DNA of 54,122 bases from Rectinema subterraneum (GTDB lineage: Bacteria; Spirochaetota; Spirochaetia; Treponematales; Rectinemataceae), in NCBI GenBank assembly GCA_009768935.1, contig WESA01000013.1:1-54122 (forward strand), in the 5' to 3' direction. Each line of letters opens with the position of its first letter. Position 1 is the stretch's first letter. Made by a program: the position numbers and the translations under genes. Below the pieces are notes generated by a model. The model saw only the letters and a program-made list of their open reading frames with translations, searched no databases and had not been told where the DNA came from. Of the stretch, positions 40,939-48,897 are shown piece after piece.

Positions 40939-41269
40939 GCAGGGTTTTTCCGATTGTGTGATAGGGCAGGGAGTAAAAGCCGAAGGGCGGATCGAAGCGC
41001 CAGGCATGGTGCGCATCGATGGCGAATTTTCGGGTGATATAATAAGCGGCGCTTCTGTGATAATCTCGAAAGATGCGGTAATGCATGCACATATCCGTGC
41101 ACGGGATCTTTTGGTCGCGGGATTTTTCAGTGGAACAGCGATCGTTCAGAATGAAGTTCGCTATGTCGAAACAGCCCGGGTACGCGCTGATTGCACTGGC
41201 AAAATGCTTGTCGTGGAGCCCGGTGCTCTTGTTCAGGGCAAATTTATGCGAAATAGCGATGCGCAATAG
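40931..41269 (+). CDS. Bactofilin
   Basis: A 112-aa cytoskeletal protein of the bactofilin (CcmA) family. It forms right-handed beta-helical filaments; the repeating pattern of short hydrophobic strands (GVKAEGRIEAPGMVRIDGEFSGDII, AHIRARDLLVAGFFSGTAIV, ARVRADCTGKMLVVEPGALVQGKF) is characteristic. In other bacteria it works with M23 peptidases to place wall synthesis. Here it overlaps the M23 gene by eight bases, which supports a shared function in cell shape, apt for a helical or rod spirochaete (inference). The PSP1-domain gene follows after 14 bases. Confidence 0.9.
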   Translation: MSKQGFSDCVIGQGVKAEGRIEAPGMVRIDGEFSGDIISGASVIISKDAVMHAHIRARDLLVAGFFSGTAIVQNEVRYVETARVRADCTGKMLVVEPGALVQGKFMRNSDAQ

Positions 41270-41283
41270 TTCAGGAGAGTACA

Positions 41284-42396
41284 ATGTCCGATGAATATAC
41301 TGATCATAACCTTCCGGAGGAAATGTTCGATATCCTCCATGAGGAAGAATACGAAACCCCGAAGCAAAGCAAGGCGCCGCCTGCAAATGCCGAAGAGCTT
41401 CCGCAGCCGATTTACCGGCTGAAAACATTGCATTCAAGCGAAACATTTCATGCCTACTATGTGCCGACCGGCTCAGAAACGCATTTCATGAAGCAGTGCG
41501 ATCTCGAAGCGGCGCTCGAAGGCCCCAGGCCGCAAGAGAAGCCTCAGGCGCCATCGCTGGAACAATGCAGGGTGAGCCTTGCGGTCAATACTGCCGAACC
41601 TTCCGCCGCCCAGGCTGTGGTTGCAGCAGCATTCATTATTCCAAACCGCTCTCTCGTCATCGCGCCGACCAAATATGGCCGCGACCTTGTTGAAGTGCTG
41701 GGAGTGGTGCGCGACCTCAGCGTGGTAAATGCGGATGAACTTGTTCTCATTGAGCGCCCGGCGACCGTCGACGACTACCGCCGCTACCTCGAAAATCTCG
41801 AGCGCGAAAAAGAGGCCTTGGCAAAATGCCGCGAGCGTATCGAAGCGCACAACCTGCCTATGAAGCTTGTCTCCGCCCACTGTCTGCTCGAGGACGGCAA
41901 GATTCTGTTTTTCTTTACTGCTGAGAGCCGCGTCGACTTTCGCGACCTCGTGAGAGACCTCGTAAGCCTGTTCCATGCGCGTATCGAGCTGCGACAGATC
42001 GGCGTTCGAGATGAAGCGCGCGTAACCGGCGGCTGTGGCGTCTGTGGGCGCATTCTCTGCTGTCATGGGCTTTCTGACAAGCTCAATCCTGTCTCGATCA
42101 AAATGGCCAAGGACCAGAACCTTTCGCTCAATTCCCTCAAGATTTCAGGTCCATGCGGCAGGCTCTTGTGCTGTCTCAGCTACGAACACCAATTCTATCG
42201 AGATGCGCGCAGAGAGCTTCCGAACGAGGGCAACCGCTTTACATACGACGGCACCTTGTTCAAGGTGATCGAAGTCAATGTGCTATCGAACAGAATACGG
42301 ATCGCCGGCGAAGATGGCAGGCTGCTCGACATGGATGCCGCGCGTCTCAAATATGCTGACGGGCACTGGACGATTATCGAGGAAGAGCAAGTATAG
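41284..42396 (+). CDS. PSP1 C-terminal domain protein (RicT/YaaT-like)
   Basis: A 370-aa protein whose central and C-terminal part matches PSP1/RicT: FFFTAESRVDFRDLVRDLVSLFHARIELRQIGVRDEA near 215, then the Cys-rich segments GGCGVCGRILCCHG and SGPCGRLLCCLSYE near 250-300. RicT proteins in Bacillus form a complex with YlbF and YmcA that binds iron-sulfur clusters and influences RNase Y; the role here is unknown. The N-terminal 85 residues are variable. AGGAG precedes the ATG. The TAG stop codon is the first three bases of an interspersed repeat copy. Confidence 0.85.
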   Translation: MSDEYTDHNLPEEMFDILHEEEYETPKQSKAPPANAEELPQPIYRLKTLHSSETFHAYYVPTGSETHFMKQCDLEAALEGPRPQEKPQAPSLEQCRVSLAVNTAEPSAAQAVVAAAFIIPNRSLVIAPTKYGRDLVEVLGVVRDLSVVNADELVLIERPATVDDYRRYLENLEREKEALAKCRERIEAHNLPMKLVSAHCLLEDGKILFFFTAESRVDFRDLVRDLVSLFHARIELRQIGVRDEARVTGGCGVCGRILCCHGLSDKLNPVSIKMAKDQNLSLNSLKISGPCGRLLCCLSYEHQFYRDARRELPNEGNRFTYDGTLFKVIEVNVLSNRIRIAGEDGRLLDMDAARLKYADGHWTIIEEEQV

Positions 42397-42417
42397 TGTT
42401 CTCAACCTTGGGTAAAG
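42394..42417 (+). repeat. Interspersed 24-bp repeat supplying a stop codon
   Basis: TAGTGTTCTCAACCTTGGGT and following AAAG, identical to the copy at 48069. Its first three bases are the stop codon of the PSP1 gene. It faces the inverted copy at 45681-45704 across the cytochrome c block. Confidence 0.85.
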
Positions 42418-42456
42418 GGCGGAGGGGCGGGGCTTGAAGGCCCCCGGCGCGCCGCC

Positions 42457-43242
42457 TTACGCGTAACTGTGCAAACCCTTCAAGAGGAAATTCACCCCGA
42501 AAAAAGTGAACATCGCAATCACAAACCCGATGATGACAAGCGCAGGCACCAGCTTGCTCGTGCTTTTTCGCACAAGCCTGAAATGTAGGTAGGCGGTGTA
42601 CGTAAGCCATGTGATGAGCGCCCATGTCTCTTTCGGATCCCAGCTCCACCAGACGCCCCAAGCCTTTTCCGCCCAGATCGCCCCGAAAATCAGCGCGCCT
42701 GCGGTAAAAATTGGGTAGCCTACGGCAATGCTCGTGTAGGTAATTCGGTCGTAGCTGCGGCGCTTCTCTTCGTCCTTGCTGACGAGCTGCAGAATCGCGC
42801 TCACAAACCCTACCGCGAAGAATACTTCGCCGATAAACGTAAAGGATACATGCAGCACGAGCCAGCCCGACTGAAGCGCGGGTATAGGCGGCTTTATATC
42901 TGATGGAGCGAGGGGGGAACTCGCGAGCGCAAGGAATATCACTGCAATGATGGTAGCGCCGAACGGGATAACCCTATTCCCTTTTGCTGATTTGAAATAT
43001 CGCAGCGCGAAAATAAGGAGCGCCAGGAAGCATGCGAGGAATATGAGCGACTCAAACATCCCGGTTAGCGCCACAAAGCGAATCGCAATACTGCGCCGCA
43101 CAATCTCGACAAGCAGAAGAATGCCTGCTGCCAGCGACAGCCACGGCGAAATGCCATCCTGTCCGCCTTCTTTTTTGAATAAAAACACAATCTGAATGAC
43201 AAGGCTCAAAAGAAGGAGCCCGAACGCAATAGTCGCAATCAT
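42457..43242 (-). CDS. ccsA: Cytochrome c biogenesis protein CcsA (system II)
   Basis: A 261-aa membrane protein with about eight membrane helices and the haem-handling tryptophan-rich motif WGVWWSWDPKETWALITW near 192-209, flanked by conserved His residues (VLHVSFTFIG near 130, LHFRLV near 220). With ResB it exports haem and attaches it to apocytochrome c outside the membrane. It overlaps resB by four bases and both lie downstream of the cytochrome gene. The C-terminus is close to a repeat copy at 42394. Confidence 0.88.
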   Translation of the reverse strand: MIATIAFGLLLLSLVIQIVFLFKKEGGQDGISPWLSLAAGILLLVEIVRRSIAIRFVALTGMFESLIFLACFLALLIFALRYFKSAKGNRVIPFGATIIAVIFLALASSPLAPSDIKPPIPALQSGWLVLHVSFTFIGEVFFAVGFVSAILQLVSKDEEKRRSYDRITYTSIAVGYPIFTAGALIFGAIWAEKAWGVWWSWDPKETWALITWLTYTAYLHFRLVRKSTSKLVPALVIIGFVIAMFTFFGVNFLLKGLHSYA

Positions 43243-44468
43243 GCAAGTATTCCTTTCAATTTACGGATATAGGTAATGAATACGCCGAGAATGACGAGGA
43301 TGAAGCCCGCCGCCACAAAGGGGTATCCTTTGTCGCTTACAACCGCGAGGCCGGAAACCGGCTGGTCGATATAGCCTGAGAAGGTAAAAGAGCCGATTTT
43401 TTCGCCGGGAGCGGCCTTGACGACGGTGCGCTTGCCGTTTTGCTCGAGGAGGAAGATGGCGCTTGGGGCCGCGGCTACGGCGGGCGCAGCTGCAACAGCA
43501 ACGGCTGCAGCGCCGCCGGCGCCCTGCGACGTGTCGAGCGCCATAAAGAGCACAAAGCCATCTTTTGTGGTCTCGCGCATGCCTGGCTCAAGGAAGAATT
43601 GCATGCCCATCGCATCTCTGAGCACGACCTGCTTTTCGGTATGCCAGTTCTGCTGATAGATCGAGTAACCTTTAAGGCGCAAGGGCGTGTTAACGCGAAT
43701 GCGATACTGGGGGAGCTCGGCGATGGGCGTCGAGGGGGCTGGGGATGATGGAAGCCCAGGGCCGGCTCCAGTCTCAGCCGAGATTGCAGGTGCGGCGGGC
43801 GCAGCAGAAGAAGTAGCAGGCTCGCTGCTTGATGCCTTCGCGCTCGAGAGCGAATTATTCAGCGTGGGATCAGCAAATCCTGTTGTCCCCAGGGTGTCGC
43901 CGCCCTCTTCTTCGTGAGTGAGCACGGGCGCAGAAGCTTCGGGCGGCGGGTTTTTATCGATTGCGACAGTCGATTCCCAGGATTTGGGCCTGCCATCGGG
44001 ATATTGCTCATACTTGAGATCGACGAGCACAATCTTCGCACCACCAGGGAGGCGCGCCGAATCGCCCTTGCGCAAGTTTATGAATGTTTCGGTGCGCGAA
44101 CGCGAGGTCAGAATGCCGCCAAAAAGCAAGATAATGAGGCCAATATGGAGAAGATCAGGTCCGTGGCGCCGTTTCTCCCGCGGCTTGAACAATTCGTTGG
44201 TGAGGCGATGAAATGTGCAGACAGTCAGATTGATCGCGAATATCGCCGAAACCAGCAGGAACAAAAAGCTCGAAAAGACATGGTCGAGCGCAAGCGCAAG
44301 GATTATGCGCGAACCCGCCCCCGAAAAGTGCTCAATATAGTAAGAAGCGGCCTTGCCCTGCGGAATGATGCCGCCCGCTATCGCAAACAGCGCAAGCAGC
44401 ACCAGCAGAACGACCGCCAGCTTTACTGAGCGCAGCGCGTTGTAGAGTTTATCGAAGAATGCTTTCAT
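43239..44468 (-). CDS. resB: Cytochrome c biogenesis protein ResB/Ccs1 (system II), with low-complexity insert
   Basis: A 409-aa membrane protein: three N-terminal helices (VKLAVVLLVLLALFAIAGGIIP, IILALALDHVFSSFLFLLVSAIFAINL, LLHIGLIILLFGGI), a large exported domain, and a C-terminal helix (FVAAGFILVILGVFITYI). YRIRVNTPLRLKGYSIYQQNW near 260 is typical of ResB. Two Ala/Ser/Pro-rich stretches (about 180-245 and 320-338) interrupt the exported domain and are not usual. It partners with CcsA. A GAGG sequence precedes ATG on the minus strand. Confidence 0.85.
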   Translation of the reverse strand: MKAFFDKLYNALRSVKLAVVLLVLLALFAIAGGIIPQGKAASYYIEHFSGAGSRIILALALDHVFSSFLFLLVSAIFAINLTVCTFHRLTNELFKPREKRRHGPDLLHIGLIILLFGGILTSRSRTETFINLRKGDSARLPGGAKIVLVDLKYEQYPDGRPKSWESTVAIDKNPPPEASAPVLTHEEEGGDTLGTTGFADPTLNNSLSSAKASSSEPATSSAAPAAPAISAETGAGPGLPSSPAPSTPIAELPQYRIRVNTPLRLKGYSIYQQNWHTEKQVVLRDAMGMQFFLEPGMRETTKDGFVLFMALDTSQGAGGAAAVAVAAAPAVAAAPSAIFLLEQNGKRTVVKAAPGEKIGSFTFSGYIDQPVSGLAVVSDKGYPFVAAGFILVILGVFITYIRKLKGILA

Positions 44469-44540
44469 TGTGCCTCATTCAATCAAGGTTATGTGCATCA
44501 TACCTACAAAAGGAGCGGGGCAGCTACCCCGCTCTCTGAT

Positions 44541-44564
44541 TGGTGTTCTGAACCTTGTGTAATT
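44541..44564 (+). repeat. Interspersed 24-bp repeat, diverged copy at a gene end
   Basis: TGGTGTTCTGAACCTTGTGT matches the consensus with a few changes. It touches the stop codon (44563-44565) of the minus-strand cytochrome gene and points opposite to it. Confidence 0.65.
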
Positions 44565-45375
44565 AATGAGGCTCGTGGCAGGTGGTGCAGGCCATCTTGC
44601 CTTCCATATCGCCTTCATGGCACTGGATGCAGGCAGCTGTCTGATCATCTACCTTGAATGTCGGTACAAAGGTTCCAGCCTTCCATGCATTGAGAAGCTC
44701 GACTGCATGAGCGGCTGTATCGCCGGTCAGTCGTGCGCAGCGCTCTTTGCGCTCTGCAGTGCCAAGCTCGTAGCCGGATTTCTTGATCCAGTTGGCGACC
44801 GATGCATGGCAGAGCGGCGAATTGGAGACGCTGGTTACATGCACTAGCGTAGGATAGGGCTTGGCATCATATTTAAAGCCTTTCGCCGAAGCGATTGCAT
44901 TCGACTTATCCGAAGGGAAGGGGGTAATCGTATACCAGCCCAGAAGTTCGGAAACAAGTTTGTTCGTGTCAGCATCGGGCGCGACAAGATTGATTGCTGC
45001 AGCAGCGCCATTGAGCGCGCCACAGAGGGTTCCCCAGTTTGCTGCGCCGCCACGGCCATATCCAGCCATTCTGTAAGGGATCTGGTTATAAGGTCCGCCG
45101 ACTTTTTCACGAAGCATCGACAGAATTGCGTAAAATGCTCCATACATACAGCCAGCCATATAATATCCGGCATGGCCTCTCAGCCGCGCTTCTTCCGGAT
45201 CGAGCTCGACATAGGGAAGCGGTGCTTCCGCAACTGTCCCTGTCTGTGTCTGGGCTCCCGCAATACCGGTGCCGAATACCAGAGCGCCTGCAGCGACACC
45301 TAGACCAATACCCGTTGTCTTCAAGAAACTTCGGCGCGAAACATCTTTCTCAAGAATTTTCTCGACTTCTGCCAT
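44563..45375 (-). CDS. Split-Soret-type cytochrome c with Tat signal
   Basis: A 270-aa exported cytochrome. The N-terminus SRRSFLKTTGIGLGVAAGALVFGTG is a twin-arginine signal. The middle holds the C_GCAxxG_C_C pattern: AGCMYGAFY, GTLCGALNGAAAA, SPLCHASVANW and ERCARLTG. The C-terminus has two haem c sites, CIQCH and CTTCH. This arrangement matches split-Soret cytochrome c of Desulfovibrio, a dimeric dihaem protein whose redox partner is unclear. Tat export implies folding or cofactor loading before export. It lies 94 bases upstream of resB-ccsA on the same strand, supplying the likely client of that machinery. Confidence 0.78.
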   Translation of the reverse strand: MAEVEKILEKDVSRRSFLKTTGIGLGVAAGALVFGTGIAGAQTQTGTVAEAPLPYVELDPEEARLRGHAGYYMAGCMYGAFYAILSMLREKVGGPYNQIPYRMAGYGRGGAANWGTLCGALNGAAAAINLVAPDADTNKLVSELLGWYTITPFPSDKSNAIASAKGFKYDAKPYPTLVHVTSVSNSPLCHASVANWIKKSGYELGTAERKERCARLTGDTAAHAVELLNAWKAGTFVPTFKVDDQTAACIQCHEGDMEGKMACTTCHEPH

Positions 45376-45414
45376 AATTTTTCCCTCCTCCAGGACAAGA
45401 TTCCATTTTCAGTA

Positions 45415-45510
45415 TGTATTATAGCATCGTTTTAATATTTTGCAATATTTCATTCAATTTTTATATTTATATTATTATTTATATAATATTATACATATTA
45501 TATATAGCAG
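45415..45510. other. Very AT-rich stretch upstream of the cytochrome gene
   Basis: About 95 bases are almost wholly A and T (runs such as TTATATTTATATTATTATTT), in sharp contrast to the surrounding 50-60% GC. It lies in the 335-base gap between the cytochrome and aspS genes and probably contains the minus-strand promoter; many TATAAT-like hexamers prevent choosing one. Confidence 0.6.
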
Positions 45511-45604
45511 AAGTGCAGAGTCGGGCGTCTTGAAGACAGGAGGTACACGACTAGGGCTTGCTTTCTGTCGGCTAAGCGCTGGCAGCATACGCGCCCCAAT
45601 AGCG

Positions 45605-45645
45605 CATAAAAACCCCGAAACCAGCGCTGGCCAGTTTCGGGGTTT
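45605..45645 (-). terminator. Rho-independent terminator after aspS
   Basis: Perfect 12-bp stem AAACCCCGAAAC/GTTTCGGGGTTT with a 12-base loop that itself contains the palindrome CAGCGCTG. Read on the minus strand it ends in a T run, fitting termination of aspS; it could also work in the other direction weakly. Confidence 0.8.
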
Positions 45646-45680
45646 GCAGATTCTGTATTGTTTGCAGGCGCAACAAACTA

Positions 45681-45704
45681 TTTTACACAAGGTTGAGAGC
45701 ACTA
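45681..45704 (-). repeat. Interspersed 24-bp repeat just after aspS
   Basis: On the minus strand reads TAGTGCTCTCAACCTTGTGT followed by AAAA, nearly perfect. It starts six bases past the aspS stop and lies before the terminator. It is the right-hand partner of the copies at 42394 and 44541. Confidence 0.85.
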
Positions 45705-45710
45705 CACGCG

Positions 45711-47486
45711 CTACTCTTCCTTTTCAATCTTGATATGCAATTCCTTGAGCTGGCGCTCGTCCACCTCGTTCGGGCACTGGTCCATGGGGCTCACCGCAAA
45801 GGAGTTCTTCGGGAAGGCGATGACTTCTTTTATTGATGTTTCGCCGGCCATGAGCATGACGAGGCGGTCAAAGCCGGGCGCGATGCCGCCGTGCGGGGGC
45901 GGGCCGTATTTGAATGCTTCGAGAAGGAAGCCGAACTTGCGCTGGGCTTCTTCGTCGGTCATGCCGACAATGCGGAAGATGCGCTTCTGCAGCTCGGGGT
46001 CGTGGATGCGGATGGAGCCCGAGGCGATTTCATAGCCGTTGAGCACCAGGTCGTAGAGGTCGCCCTTGACCGCGCCGGGGTCGGCTTCGAGGCTGTCGTG
46101 GTACTGGGCCTGGGGCATGGTGAACATATGGTGGGCGGCTTCCCAGCGCTGCTCTTCTTCGTTGTACTCGAAGAGGGGGAAGTCGACGATCCAGGCGAAG
46201 GCGAACACGGCGCGGTCGCAGAGGCCGATGTCTTTTCCGAGCTGGGTGCGCACAGCGCCGAGGGCGGTGCAGGCAATTTTCTTTTTTTCGTCCGCGACGA
46301 GGAGAATGAGGTCGCCGGGCTTCGCACCAAGGTCCTGGATAATGCGCGCGTGATCCGAGAAGAACTTGGAGGCGCCGCCTTCGAGCACGCCAGCTGGCGA
46401 AACTTTCATCCATGCAAGGCCATGGGCTTTGTAGACTTTGGCCTTCGCTTCGAGCTCTTCGATCTGCTTGCGAGAGTAATCGGCTTTGCCAGGAACCACG
46501 AGGGCTTTAACTGTACCGCCCTTGGTGACAACCTCATGGAAGGCCTGGAAGCTGCAATGTTCATCCACAAAGGGGGCAAAATCCTGCAGTTCCATTCCGA
46601 AGCGCAAATCAGGCTTGTCCGTGCCAAAGCGGTCCAGGGCTTCGTCATAGGGAATGCGCACGAACTGCGCAGGCAGCTGGACGCCCAGCGTTTTCTTGAA
46701 GACATGCCCCATGAGCCCTTCGACGAGCGTGAGCACATCCTCGCGGGTCACAAAGCTCATTTCGATATCGATCTGGGTGAATTCAGGCTGCCGGTCGCCG
46801 CGCGAGTCCTCGTCGCGATAACAGCGCGCAAGCTGGAAGTATTTGTCAAATCCAGATACCATAAGGATTTGCTTGTAAAGCTGTGGCGACTGGGGAAGCG
46901 CGTAGAATTTTCCGGGGTAGAGCCTTGAGGGCACAAGGTAGTCGCGCGCGCCTTCGGGAGTCGAGCGGATAAACGTCGGCGTCTCGATTTCGTAAAAACC
47001 ATTGCCGACAAGGTATTCGCGCACGGCAAAGGCTGCCTCGTGGCGCAGGCGGATTTTTTTTTGCATGGAAAAGGAACGGAGGTCGAGGTAGCGGTATGTG
47101 AGGCGCATATCCTCTTTGGCGTCGGTGCTCTCGTCGATCATGAAGGGCAGAGGAGCGCAGCGCGAGAGAATTTGGATGCGCTCCGCCTTGACTTCGATTT
47201 CGCCCGTGGGCATCGAGGGGTTGACCATCGTGTCGGGGCGCGGGCGTACAGTGCCGCGGATGGAAAGACAATATTCCATCTTGAGGTCAGCAGCGATATC
47301 CAAAAGCTCGCGCGGAGAATCGGCGTCGACGACGACCTGCGTGACGCCATAGCGGTCGCGAATATTGATGAAGGTGATTCCGCCATGATCGCGTTTGCGA
47401 TGCACCCAGCCATTGAGAACCACTGATTTGCCAATGTCGGCGGCGCGGAGTTCGCCGCATGTGTTTGTCCGCTGTTCAAATAACAT
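45711..47486 (-). CDS. aspS: Aspartyl-tRNA synthetase
   Basis: A 591-aa class II synthetase charging tRNA with aspartate. The N-terminal OB fold (GWVHRKRDHGGITFINIRDR near 26-45) recognises the anticodon; the core has motif 2 (FQLARCYRDEDSRGDRQPEFTQID near 215-238), the bacterial GAD insertion domain, and motif 3 (GGIAPGFDRLVMLMAGE near 529-545). The length shows the bacterial type with the insertion. ATG 47486 has no ribosome site; a promoter with a -10 box ends nine bases upstream, suggesting a leaderless or near-leaderless mRNA. It ends with a repeat copy and a terminator, so it is monocistronic. Confidence 0.95.
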   Translation of the reverse strand: MLFEQRTNTCGELRAADIGKSVVLNGWVHRKRDHGGITFINIRDRYGVTQVVVDADSPRELLDIAADLKMEYCLSIRGTVRPRPDTMVNPSMPTGEIEVKAERIQILSRCAPLPFMIDESTDAKEDMRLTYRYLDLRSFSMQKKIRLRHEAAFAVREYLVGNGFYEIETPTFIRSTPEGARDYLVPSRLYPGKFYALPQSPQLYKQILMVSGFDKYFQLARCYRDEDSRGDRQPEFTQIDIEMSFVTREDVLTLVEGLMGHVFKKTLGVQLPAQFVRIPYDEALDRFGTDKPDLRFGMELQDFAPFVDEHCSFQAFHEVVTKGGTVKALVVPGKADYSRKQIEELEAKAKVYKAHGLAWMKVSPAGVLEGGASKFFSDHARIIQDLGAKPGDLILLVADEKKKIACTALGAVRTQLGKDIGLCDRAVFAFAWIVDFPLFEYNEEEQRWEAAHHMFTMPQAQYHDSLEADPGAVKGDLYDLVLNGYEIASGSIRIHDPELQKRIFRIVGMTDEEAQRKFGFLLEAFKYGPPPHGGIAPGFDRLVMLMAGETSIKEVIAFPKNSFAVSPMDQCPNEVDERQLKELHIKIEKEE

Positions 47487-47524
47487 AATACGCGTATTCT
47501 ATAGGGAGAAAAGAAAATCAGCAA
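47487..47524 (-). promoter_or_regulatory. Promoter of aspS, giving a possible leaderless transcript
   Basis: On the minus strand TTGCTG (47519-47524), 17 bases, TAGAAT (47496-47501), then nine bases to ATG. The 12-bp palindrome AATACGCGTATT (47487-47498) overlaps the -10 box and abuts the start codon. Confidence 0.5.
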
Positions 47525-47616
47525 GGACGCGGGCTGGTGCAGGGGGGCGATTTTTGGCGGCGCAGGCATATTTGTGTATATTCCAGAATAAATAAAGTCT
47601 GCAAGAAGGAGCGAGT

Positions 47617-48090
47617 ATGATTAAAGAAGGTGAGCGGGCGCCGAATTTCGCGCTCAAAGATGCATCCGGAAAAACATGGACATTGGCGGATTTTCGCGGC
47701 AAGCCATTTGTGCTCTACTTTTATCCGAAAGACAATACGCCTGGCTGTACAACCGAAGCTTGCAATTTCCGCGATCGCTATGACGAATTCAAAAAGCGTG
47801 GCATCGAAGTGGTTGGTGTGAGCGCCGATTCGGAAAAGTCGCACCAGTCATTTGCAGCCAAGAAAAACCTGCCCTTTATCCTGCTGTCAGACCCGGGCAA
47901 AACCACAATCAACGCCTATGGCGCCGCTGGCGAAAAGAAACTGTATGGCAGGGTGTTTTTTGGCACAATCCGATGCACCTTTGTCATCGACGGGGAGGGG
48001 GTAGTGCGAAAGGTGTTTCCGAAGGTGACGCCAGCGGGACACGCGGACGAGGTTCTTGAGTGGCTCAGTAGTGTTCTCAACCTTGGGTAA
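47617..48090 (+). CDS. bcp: Thiol peroxidase Bcp (peroxiredoxin Q type)
   Basis: A 157-aa peroxiredoxin that reduces hydrogen peroxide and organic peroxides with thioredoxin. The peroxidatic Cys is C44 and the resolving Cys C49 in PKDNTPGCTTEACNFRD, the Bcp pattern. The domain fills the protein. The last seven codons (Ser-Ser-Val-Leu-Asn-Leu-Gly) and the TAA are made by a copy of the interspersed repeat, so the natural C-terminus was replaced or extended. AAGGAG at 47606-47611 supports ATG 47617. It is divergent from aspS. Confidence 0.92.
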   Translation: MIKEGERAPNFALKDASGKTWTLADFRGKPFVLYFYPKDNTPGCTTEACNFRDRYDEFKKRGIEVVGVSADSEKSHQSFAAKKNLPFILLSDPGKTTINAYGAAGEKKLYGRVFFGTIRCTFVIDGEGVVRKVFPKVTPAGHADEVLEWLSSVLNLG

Positions 48091-48092
48091 AG
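48069..48092 (+). repeat. Interspersed 24-bp repeat encoding the Bcp C-terminus
   Basis: TAGTGTTCTCAACCTTGGGT and following AAAG, identical to the copy at 42394. Here TAG is out of frame and the repeat is read as codons, ending at its own internal TAA. Confidence 0.85.
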
Positions 48093-48143
48093 ATTTTTTC
48101 TGAGTGCTGAGCGGGCCGACTGCGCACGCTCGCGCAGAAAGCC

Positions 48144-48848
48144 TCAATTTTTTTTGGTGAGCGCTTTGAGCGCTTTCAGCGCGGAGCCGAGGTGGTGTCG
48201 CTGTGCTTCCTCTGCTCCCTGGGGGTCCTGGCGTGCGATGGCTTCGACAAGGGCTTCGTGCTCGGCGACGATTTTGGCGGGCCAGCCGTCGATGGCGAGC
48301 AGGATGACGCGGCTCATGGAGATGTAGCGTTCCATAGTCGCGGCGAGGCCTTCGTACAGGCGTGAGAGCAAAGGATTGCGCGCAGCGTTCACGATGAGCA
48401 TATGCAGGCGCGAATCCCATTGAGCGCCTTCTGAGGCGCCGCCGTCGGGTCTCAGGCTCGCTTGCTCAAGATCGGCTATGCATCGGCGCATGGCTTTGAC
48501 TTCTTCATCGCTGCGGCGAAGTGCGGCCAAACCAGCAATGGGCACTTCGATCACAAGGCGCATTTCCATGAGCTGGCAGAGCATTTCTTCGGGCCAGAGC
48601 GAGGCAAACCGCAGGCTTGCCACAAAATCGTCAGCTGCCGGGGCGGTGATGAATGTACCTTGCCGCTCGCGTACTTCGAGATATCCCAGTGCCTCCAGCG
48701 TGATAACTGCTTCGCGGAGGAGGTTGCGGCTCACGCCCAGCGATTGCGCAAGTTCGCGCTCCGAAGGGAGCTTGCTATCCGGGAAGCGACCGGGCTCGGC
48801 AATCATTTTGCGCAGTTGCTGTACAAGTTCTCCTCGCTTTTTTTCCAT
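48144..48848 (-). CDS. GntR-family transcriptional regulator, FadR subfamily
   Basis: A 234-aa regulator. The N-terminal winged helix (LPSERELAQSLGVSRNLLREAV near 25-46, then LEALGYLEVRERQGTFIT) binds DNA; the all-helical C-terminal FCD domain binds a small acid and a metal, with conserved Asp/His residues in DSRLHMLIVNAARN and AEHEALVEAI. It is divergent from the TRAP-IlvD operon, and the shared gap carries two FadR-type operator sequences, so it most likely controls that operon in response to its substrate (inference). Confidence 0.88.
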   Translation of the reverse strand: MEKKRGELVQQLRKMIAEPGRFPDSKLPSERELAQSLGVSRNLLREAVITLEALGYLEVRERQGTFITAPAADDFVASLRFASLWPEEMLCQLMEMRLVIEVPIAGLAALRRSDEEVKAMRRCIADLEQASLRPDGGASEGAQWDSRLHMLIVNAARNPLLSRLYEGLAATMERYISMSRVILLAIDGWPAKIVAEHEALVEAIARQDPQGAEEAQRHHLGSALKALKALTKKN

Positions 48849-48897
48849 ACAATATTCCTTATTTTTGCATATTTAATCAGTTTTAGCGCAAAAGCTC

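Noticed and set aside
45440..45733. 97-codon frame in the AT-rich gap before aspS
   Set aside because: It runs through an AT stretch, the terminator hairpin and a repeat copy, and has no ribosome site.
45891..46928. 345-codon plus-strand frame inside aspS
   Set aside because: Antisense shadow of a clear aspartyl-tRNA synthetase.
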